A DNA stretch of 18,367 nucleotides from CAYGZA01 sp964354135 (lineage in GTDB: Bacteria > Planctomycetota > Planctomycetia > Pirellulales > Thermoguttaceae), in NCBI GenBank assembly GCA_964354135.1, contig CAYGZA010000102.1, positions 1 to 18,367 on the forward strand. Reading direction: 5' to 3'. This document shows, piece after piece, positions 1 to 6,600 of this stretch; positions within the stretch are counted from its first letter, which is position 1, and each line of letters starts with the position of its first letter. Below the pieces are notes generated by a model. That model was not told where the DNA came from. It searched no databases and saw only the letters and a program-made list of their open reading frames with translations. The position numbers and the translations under genes were made by a program.

Positions 1-155
1 GGGTCCGTCAGACACCGATGATGCCGATGGGCGGAGTCGTTTTCCAGCGGCCGCGGCCAAAATGCTACCGTTTTCGCTGCTGACGGGTACGCTAATGGCT
101 GAGCGGTGGAGAATAATCGGCTCGGCTCGCGCGTCGTAGACAGTAGAGGACCCGC

Positions 156-713
156 GTGAAGAATGAAGAAAGTTGCGACCAGGATGACGAGCCGGCACCC
201 GCGGCGGGAAGCAAGCAGACGCTGGCCGAGTTGTACCGGAGGCACAGCCGGGGGGTACACGAGTTCCTCCTCGGTATGCTCAGGGATCGCGCAGACGCTG
301 ACGAGGCCCTGCAGCAGGTCTTCCTCAAATTGTTGGAAGCCTGGGAGTCGGTTCAGCCCGAGACGGCCAAGGGGTGGTTGTTCACGGTCGCCTACCACGA
401 AGCGATGATGGTCCATCGCCGCCGCAATCGGGACGATGCCGCTCGTGCTCGGCTACGGGCCCGGCCCGTGTGGCAGACCCTCCGCGAGGCGCCCGACCCG
501 CAGAGCGCAATGGTTCGTGGGGAAGTGGTTGAAAAGGTACGCCGTACCCTGGAGGAACTACCACCGGCGCAGCGGGACGTGGTTGAGCGGAGGCTCTACC
601 GGGATCAGACGTTTGCGGCCATCGCCAGTGAGCTCGGTTGTCCGCTTGGCACCGTGCTCACACGCATGCGGTTGGCTATTGAGAAACTGCGACGACTGTT
701 GGAGGAGGAGTAA
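156..713 (+). CDS. ECF-type RNA polymerase sigma factor (sigma-70 family)
   Basis: This 185-aa protein has the two-domain layout of an extracytoplasmic-function sigma factor, which directs RNA polymerase to a small set of promoters. Region 2 spans about residues 22-93, with the acidic 2.1/2.2 segment around DADEALQQVFLKLLEAW and a basic tail HRRRNRD. Region 4 spans about 124-185 and contains the helix-turn-helix TFAAIASELGCPLGTVLTRM. The short linker between them and the absence of regions 1 and 3 fit the ECF group. The start is GTG at 156, preceded by AGAGGA at 145-150 with 5 nt spacing. Its stop codon overlaps the start of the next gene by one base, so the two are translationally coupled, as expected for a sigma/anti-sigma pair. 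Target promoters cannot be told from the sequence. Assignment to the family is firm; the ECF subgroup is not assigned. Confidence 0.95.
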   Translation: MKNEESCDQDDEPAPAAGSKQTLAELYRRHSRGVHEFLLGMLRDRADADEALQQVFLKLLEAWESVQPETAKGWLFTVAYHEAMMVHRRRNRDDAARARLRARPVWQTLREAPDPQSAMVRGEVVEKVRRTLEELPPAQRDVVERRLYRDQTFAAIASELGCPLGTVLTRMRLAIEKLRRLLEEE

Positions 714-1303
714 TGTCGGCGGAACACCAAGACGAACTGGACTGGCTGGCATTCCGGTACGTCGCCGGGGAAATGACCGCACAGGAAGCCAGCGAGTTGG
801 AACTGCGGCTTGCTGACGACCAAGAGGCCCGCGAAGCGGTGTGCCGCGCGGTCGGGCTCGCTCAGCGACTTGCGGATGCCAGGCCTCCCGATGCTGATTA
901 CAGTCGTTCAGTCGGCTCTGCAAGAGACCCGGCGAACCGGGGCGTCATAAGTTTTCAAGGCCGAGTGGCGCGGGCCGTCGGCTGGATGGCTGCCGGGGCG
1001 GTTGCCGCAACCCTGGCATTCTGGCTGGCTCCGTCCAGCGGTCGTGTGTCGACGGAACCAACGCTCAAGTCCTCAGGCAAATTTGAGGCCGCACGGGCAG
1101 GTCCGGTCGAGCGCGTCCACGACGCCGAGGCGTGGGGACTGTTGCAGGCCAGCGATGCGTGGACGGCCCACACCGAACGTTGGCTGTCTAAGGCCAAATC
1201 ACCGATTGCCAACGACTCGCCCGATCCACGAAACCCGCCCAGTGTGCCACCCTGGCTATTGGCTGCCGCGGCTGGATCGAGCGTAAGCGGTCACGGGCTC
1301 TGA
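713..1303 (+). CDS. Putative membrane-anchored anti-sigma factor
   Basis: This 196-aa protein is the probable partner of the upstream sigma factor: it would hold the sigma factor inactive at the membrane until a signal arrives. The evidence is position (start ATG overlaps the sigma stop TAA, sharing base 713) and layout. An acidic N-terminal helical part (LDWLAFRYVAGEMTAQEA, residues 9-26, then a helical stretch to about 57) is followed by a linker and one hydrophobic segment at about 86-106 (ending AATLAFWLAP). A C-terminal part of about 90 residues would be outside the membrane. The HxxxCxxC zinc-binding motif of classical ZAS anti-sigma factors is absent; the only cysteine in the N-terminal part is C44. 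The N-terminal FRYVAGEM pattern recurs in planctomycete proteins next to ECF genes (from memory of the family). The function is inferred from context and topology. Confidence 0.75.
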   Translation: MSAEHQDELDWLAFRYVAGEMTAQEASELELRLADDQEAREAVCRAVGLAQRLADARPPDADYSRSVGSARDPANRGVISFQGRVARAVGWMAAGAVAATLAFWLAPSSGRVSTEPTLKSSGKFEAARAGPVERVHDAEAWGLLQASDAWTAHTERWLSKAKSPIANDSPDPRNPPSVPPWLLAAAAGSSVSGHGL

Positions 1304-1325
1304 AACTGGGATAGGTGAAAGCAGG

Positions 1326-2819
1326 ATGAACCGGTACTTCGGAAGAGCATTGATCGTAAGCACCCTTGCAATCCTCCTGGCTGCTGGAGTCACGCCGAGG
1401 CAATCGCAGGCCGGTGAGCCCGCAGAAGTCCGCTACCTGGGTTTTCAAGTCTTCACGCAATCGCACGAGCCGACGATACCGATTGGCGACTCGGGAGTGC
1501 GTCCACTTAGTTCTATACCGGCACAACCCGAACTGGACGCCTTTGTGCAGGATGTCATCCGGAGGATCGGCACCGGTGGCGAGGGACAGACGCAACTGGC
1601 GGTCATCTTCGGTCCTTTGGCATTTGACCATTCCGACGCTGAGATCGGACGCTTCGTCGAGACTGCCTTTGCCATGGCGCTGGAGCGGAAGATCGCCGTC
1701 GGGTTCCATCTCGATGACTCGATGTTCTGGGCGCGACGAGACGACCTCTGGCGCGGTCCCGAGAATGTCGAGTGGCTGGACTGGAACGGGACTCCCAACA
1801 CGGGACGACGCATTGATTGGGGGCCGCAGCCCACCAAACTCTCGCCCCAGATGTGTTTCAACAGCAAGGCGATCCAACAAGAGGTGCGACGGCGGGCCGC
1901 CGAGGTCTTTGGCAAAGCGATCAAGGCGGGCATCGATGGGCTCAAGCGGCAGGGAAAAGAGCGGCTCTTCGCGGGCGTGATCGCCGGATGGGAGACGCAC
2001 ATCGGGCGGGACTTCGACACGGGCCGCCCTCTAGGGTATCACGCCTTGATCAATCGCGGCTTTAGCAACAGCCGCCCGCCTCGCGACATGGACGCTGAGC
2101 GCGAGAAGGTCGTGCAGGAGTTCATCACCCTCTGGACCCAAGGTCTGGCCGACGGCGGCGTCCCGGTCAGCAAGATCTACGCGCACCTCGGGTCTGGTTC
2201 CAAGCGGATGTTCGAAGCGAACCATCCGCCAACGCTCTCCTATTCCCAGGCCAACGGCTTTGCGCCCCCCTCGGTCGCCTTTGGCAAGTCCCATCGTGCG
2301 GGGTTCAGCACCTATCCGCAACCGGGCCTCTTCGAGCAAATCTACGAAGAACTGGCTCGACATGGTCATCCGGCATGGGCGTCCTGTGAAGGGACGAATT
2401 TTCAACTCGGAACCGGTCCCGGCCAGTCGGGCATGGGCATGGAAACCTACCTGGCGAGGAGTTTCAATCACGGGGCGACCCTGGTGAATATCTTCTCGTG
2501 GGGTACCGGCGGCGAGGCAAACAAGAACTCGGACTTTCGCGTAGTGACGGAGGGAGAAGAAGCCCTCCGCGCCTATCGCAAGTTTCTGCGCGGCCAGCGG
2601 CTTGCCGAGGTCGTCTCTCCGATTTCTTCCCCTTTTGAACGGCTCCCAGCGAAAATCCGCCGGATCCAACAGGAGCTGCCCGCCTGGGTTCAGAAGACCG
2701 GCGATCAGGCAAAAGCCGATGCGCTGCAACGGAGACTGCAGGCGGCACTGAAAGGCAATAACATCATGGAAGGCGAAAAGGTTGCCGACGAGATCTTGAA
2801 GTTGCTCCCGGCGAAATGA
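1326..2819 (+). CDS. Secreted TIM-barrel-like putative glycoside hydrolase (stand-alone module A)
   Basis: A 497-aa exported protein of no named family that I recognise. An N-terminal signal peptide (about residues 1-29, hydrophobic core IVSTLAILLAAG, likely cleavage after SQA) leads into a module that recurs twice in the 1842-aa protein downstream. Strand-like motifs along it suggest a (beta/alpha)8 barrel: YLGFQVFTQ, AVIFGPLAF, IAVGFHLDDSMFW (H128, D130, D131), NVEWLDWNGTPN, FAGVIAGWETH (E223) and WASCEGTNF (E355). The two glutamates, 132 residues apart, resemble the acid/base and nucleophile pair of clan GH-A retaining glycosidases. That mechanism is inference. The last about 57 residues form a helical hairpin ending EKVADEILKLL, again shared with the large protein. 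AGGTGA at 1313-1318 lies 7 nt before the ATG. The gene starts 22 nt after the anti-sigma gene, so it is probably under the same control. Confidence 0.8.
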   Translation: MNRYFGRALIVSTLAILLAAGVTPRQSQAGEPAEVRYLGFQVFTQSHEPTIPIGDSGVRPLSSIPAQPELDAFVQDVIRRIGTGGEGQTQLAVIFGPLAFDHSDAEIGRFVETAFAMALERKIAVGFHLDDSMFWARRDDLWRGPENVEWLDWNGTPNTGRRIDWGPQPTKLSPQMCFNSKAIQQEVRRRAAEVFGKAIKAGIDGLKRQGKERLFAGVIAGWETHIGRDFDTGRPLGYHALINRGFSNSRPPRDMDAEREKVVQEFITLWTQGLADGGVPVSKIYAHLGSGSKRMFEANHPPTLSYSQANGFAPPSVAFGKSHRAGFSTYPQPGLFEQIYEELARHGHPAWASCEGTNFQLGTGPGQSGMGMETYLARSFNHGATLVNIFSWGTGGEANKNSDFRVVTEGEEALRAYRKFLRGQRLAEVVSPISSPFERLPAKIRRIQQELPAWVQKTGDQAKADALQRRLQAALKGNNIMEGEKVADEILKLLPAK

Positions 2820-2899
2820 GCCTTCGTGAAGATCGTGTCTCCCACCGGTGCAACCTTCCAACCTCGTGATTGCTAACGATCGAACGAAGGAGAAAAGCC

Positions 2900-3562
2900 A
2901 TGAATCAGCTTCCGGAAGTGGTTCCTGCTCACAGTCGGCAGCGTGGACTGGTCGGGTTCCTGCTCTGTTTGGCGGGAGTCGTGTTGGGATCGGCCAATGC
3001 CGCAGCCCAGATGGAATCACCTCCCGCCCGCCAACCCCAGAGCAAACCGGCGCCGGAGAGTCCGCCACCGCCTGTTTTCACGGAAGAACGGGAGGCGGCG
3101 GCATTGACGTTTGTGCGAAAAAACCGGCCCGAACTGCTCGCGATGCTTGAAGGGCTGAAGCTCCGCAACCCGGCCGAATACCAGCGCGCAGTCAGCGATC
3201 TCTTCCGGACCAGCGAGATGCTCATCTCGATCCGGCAGGAAGATCCTGGGCGGTACGAGTTGGCCCTCAAGGGATGGCAGGCGGAAATGCACGCCAACCT
3301 GCTGTTCGCTCGCCTGGTACACCAGCCGGGCGAAACCAAAAAAGTGGAGGCGGAGCTGAGACAGGCTGTCGAGAAGGTGGTCGAGTTGCAAATTGAGCAA
3401 ACGGCGTACCAGGTCCGGCGCATGGAGGACGAGCTGGAACGGCTCCGAACGCAGCACCAAGAACAGGAAAGTCGCCGTGCCGAGCTGGTGCGGGAGCGAA
3501 TGGCCGCCATGCTCCAAGCAGTGCAACAGCAGCGGTCCTTGCGCGGTGGGCACCAAGAATAA
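2900..3562 (+). CDS. Secreted coiled-coil protein, function unknown
   Basis: The protein is 220 aa from the ATG at 2900, chosen over an in-frame TTG at 2870 because AAGGAG at 2887-2892 sits 7 nt upstream of it. A signal peptide covers about residues 1-36 (core LVGFLLCLAGVVLG, cleavage near ANAAAQ). After a proline-rich spacer the mature protein is almost wholly helical and highly charged. A long heptad-like coiled coil lies around residues 135-205 (for example QVRRMEDELERLRTQHQEQ) and is rich in Glu, Arg and Gln. It has no enzyme motif. Its size and style resemble periplasmic helical proteins often seen beside planctomycete ECF sigma genes, but no named family is claimed. It lies between two module A genes in the operon, 80 nt after one and 50 nt before the other. 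A structural, chaperone-like or sensing role in the envelope is possible but not shown. Confidence 0.75.
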   Translation: MNQLPEVVPAHSRQRGLVGFLLCLAGVVLGSANAAAQMESPPARQPQSKPAPESPPPPVFTEEREAAALTFVRKNRPELLAMLEGLKLRNPAEYQRAVSDLFRTSEMLISIRQEDPGRYELALKGWQAEMHANLLFARLVHQPGETKKVEAELRQAVEKVVELQIEQTAYQVRRMEDELERLRTQHQEQESRRAELVRERMAAMLQAVQQQRSLRGGHQE

Positions 3563-3612
3563 GCCCTCGAATATCCGACCAGGTCCATACGTTGAAAAAG
3601 GAGATTCACACC

Positions 3613-6600
3613 GTGAATAGATTGGTATTGAGTGTGACCTTGTTGTTGGTTGCGGGGCCCGTCTCGGCACAGCGACCCGCGAGTCCGGCGGAATCCGACA
3701 CCGCGGGCGGCCAACCCCAGGCGAAGGGCCCAAGGGAGCCACAATACCTGATTTTCTGGGGACCGCCAGAACAGGTTCTCGAGCTGAAACAGCGCCTAGG
3801 ATCGGTGGGGGACGGAAAATCACGGTGGTTGGCGTTTGGACTGCCCAACACCACCTTCGACGGTGAATCGACCCTTCCCCACCAGATCCGCCAGGCATTC
3901 CAGGCTGCGCGAGAGCACGGCATTGCCGTCCACCTGCATTTCGATTTCCATATCGCGTGGAAGGGGCGGCCCGACCTGTGGAACTGCTTTGACGCCAAGC
4001 TCCCAGGCTACAACCCGGCTAATGCGAGGAACGTGGAATGGTCGGATTGGAACGGCACGCCGAACAAGGTGCGCTACCTGAATTGGGGCGTTCCTGAACG
4101 GATCGCTCCTCAGATGTGCGTTACGAGCCCGGTTATCCGCCAGGAGATAACGCGGATGGTTTCCAAGGTCATCGGACCTGCACTGAAGTCCGAAATCGAC
4201 CGGCTGAAGAAGGAAGGGAAGGAACATCTGTTTGCGGGGATCACGGTCGGCTCGGAGCCGGGTATTGAGGATTACTCGCACCCTGACCCCGAGACGGCGA
4301 GACTGATGGAGCAAGACGGCACCCCCAAGACCCCGTTGGGCTTCAACGCGCTGGCCAGTCGCGGCTACAGCGAAATGAAGCCTCCCAAGGATTTCAGACG
4401 CGCGTTGGCCGAGGTCAACCAGGATTTCGTCGCATTCTGCGCGAAGCAATTCGTCGATGCGGGGATTCCTTCCTCACGGCTGTACACCCATGTTCCAGCC
4501 CAACCCCCCCAGGAATCGACCACTGCGCCCATCGGGATCGCCTTCAACAAGTATTCCAGGCCGGGCTGGAGCACGTATCCTGTCGGTCCGCTGGGCGCCG
4601 ATTTTGGAGTGATCTACGCCGAACTCGAAAAGCACGGCAGTCCGCCGTGGGGCGGTGTCGAAGCGAATGCCGGATTTCCCGGTTCGACGGTAGGCTGGGA
4701 AGCCTACCTGGCCCGCCATTTCAATCACGGAGCCGTGCTGGTCGGCATCAACTGCGGGGCCAGCGGCAGCACCTTGCCAGCCCAACTCACCAAGAGCGCG
4801 TTCGGCGACGAAGCCGTTGCCGCCTACAAGAAGTTCCTCGCCGGGTCGCCGCTTGAGTCGGAAACGGAGAACACAAACGATAATCCCCAAGCCCGCCTTC
4901 AGGAAAAAATGCAGAAGTTCCACGCCGGCCTCCAGAAATGGCAGCAGGAAGGCCGCGATCTCTCGCCGATCATGAGGATCATGCCGGAGTTTGAGCCCCT
5001 GATGAGACAAGGGAAGCTGCCCGAGGCCGAGGCCCTGCTCGACCGGGCGCTGGAAATCCTGGGTAGCGCCGCGAAGATCAAGGACGAGGATGTGAGCGGC
5101 GGCAAAGTCGGGCCGTTCGACCGGGCACAGTGGATCTGGTGCGCGGGTGAACAGGTCCCGAAGAACTTCTACCTCTACTGCCGGAAGACGTTCACGCTGA
5201 AGGAAAACGTCGCATCGGCGACGATCCATGTGACCGCGGACAGTCGGTACAAGCTCTACGTCAATGGCACGTTCGTGGGGCGCGGACCGGCGCGCGCCGA
5301 TCAGCGGTGGCAGTATTACGACAGCTACGATGTCGCGTCCCACCTCCGCGCCGGCGAGAACGTGATCGCGGCGATCGTTCACCAATACGGCGTGCCCACC
5401 CACAGCTACACGCTGGGCCGGGGCGGATTCCTCTTGCAAGGAGAAGCGGGCGGGCAGATTCTCGACACCGGCAGGTCCTGGAAGGTTCTTCCTTCACCTT
5501 CCTGGCAGCGCCCGACGCCCCGGATCTCCCCAGCTATCATGTGGATGGAAGTCTACGATGCCCGGAAGGAACCTGTGGGATGGAAAACGGCGGGTTTCGA
5601 CGGCTCCGGCTGGAGTCCGGCCCGCGAACTGGGCAGACCTCCCGTGAATCCCTGGAAGAACCTGGTCCCGCGGGACATTCCCTTTCTGCTGGAAAAGGAG
5701 ACATTCCCGACAAAGATCCTCGACCAGGGCACGGTCGAGCCCATCGAGGAAAAGGAAGTGGCGCGCCGGCTGGCTCGCGAGCCGCACCACCCGGGCCCGG
5801 CGCCCGGCCTCAAGGACGCGGGTAAGCTGCTCAAAAGCGGTGACGGTCCGGCGGTTGTCTGCACCGACAAGGCCGATGTGTACGCGACGATCGATTTTGG
5901 AAAAGAGGTTTCCGGGTATGTGCGTCTGCGACTCAAAGGCGTCGCCGGAGGAATCGTCGACCTCGGATACTCCGAAGTGTTGAGGGACGGTCGCGTTGAC
6001 GTCGGGCGGGAAGGGCCGTGGGGCTTTGCCGACCGGTACATCATGCGCGACGGACCCCAAGAGTGGGAACTCTTCTTCTGGAAGGGCTTCCGCTATCTCC
6101 AACTGACGTTCCGCAACTGCCCGAAGCCGGTGGAGGTCGAATCGGCGAGCCTGCTGTTCACCTCGTACCCGGTCCAGTACCGGGGAAAGTTCGAATGTTC
6201 CGATGCCAAGCTCAATCGGATCTGGGAGGTCGGACGCTGGACGCTTCAGTTGTGCATGCACGACGGCTACGAGGACACGCCGTGGCGCGAGCAGGGACAG
6301 TGGGTCGGCGATGCCCAGGTGGAAATGATGGCCAACTACCTGACCTTCGGCGACGTAGCGCTAGGCTCCAAGTGCCTGCGCCAGATCGCCGAGGGGCAGG
6401 CCCCGGACGGGTCGCTCCCCGCAATGTACCCCGCCGCGACCATGCCTTCCGAAGGTGGAATCCCTACCTTCATGTGCCAGTGGGTAAGCTCGCTCTTGGA
6501 TCACTACCGCTACACAGGAGAGCGAAAGCTGGTCACCGAACTCTATCCCAGCGTCAAGCGGCTGATGGGCTACTTTGATCGGCACCTGGACGATCACGGT

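Noticed and set aside
2031..3068. A 345-codon - strand frame spanning the end of the 497-aa gene and the start of the next
   Set aside because: It crosses two supported + strand genes and has no motif or ribosome-binding site that stands out.
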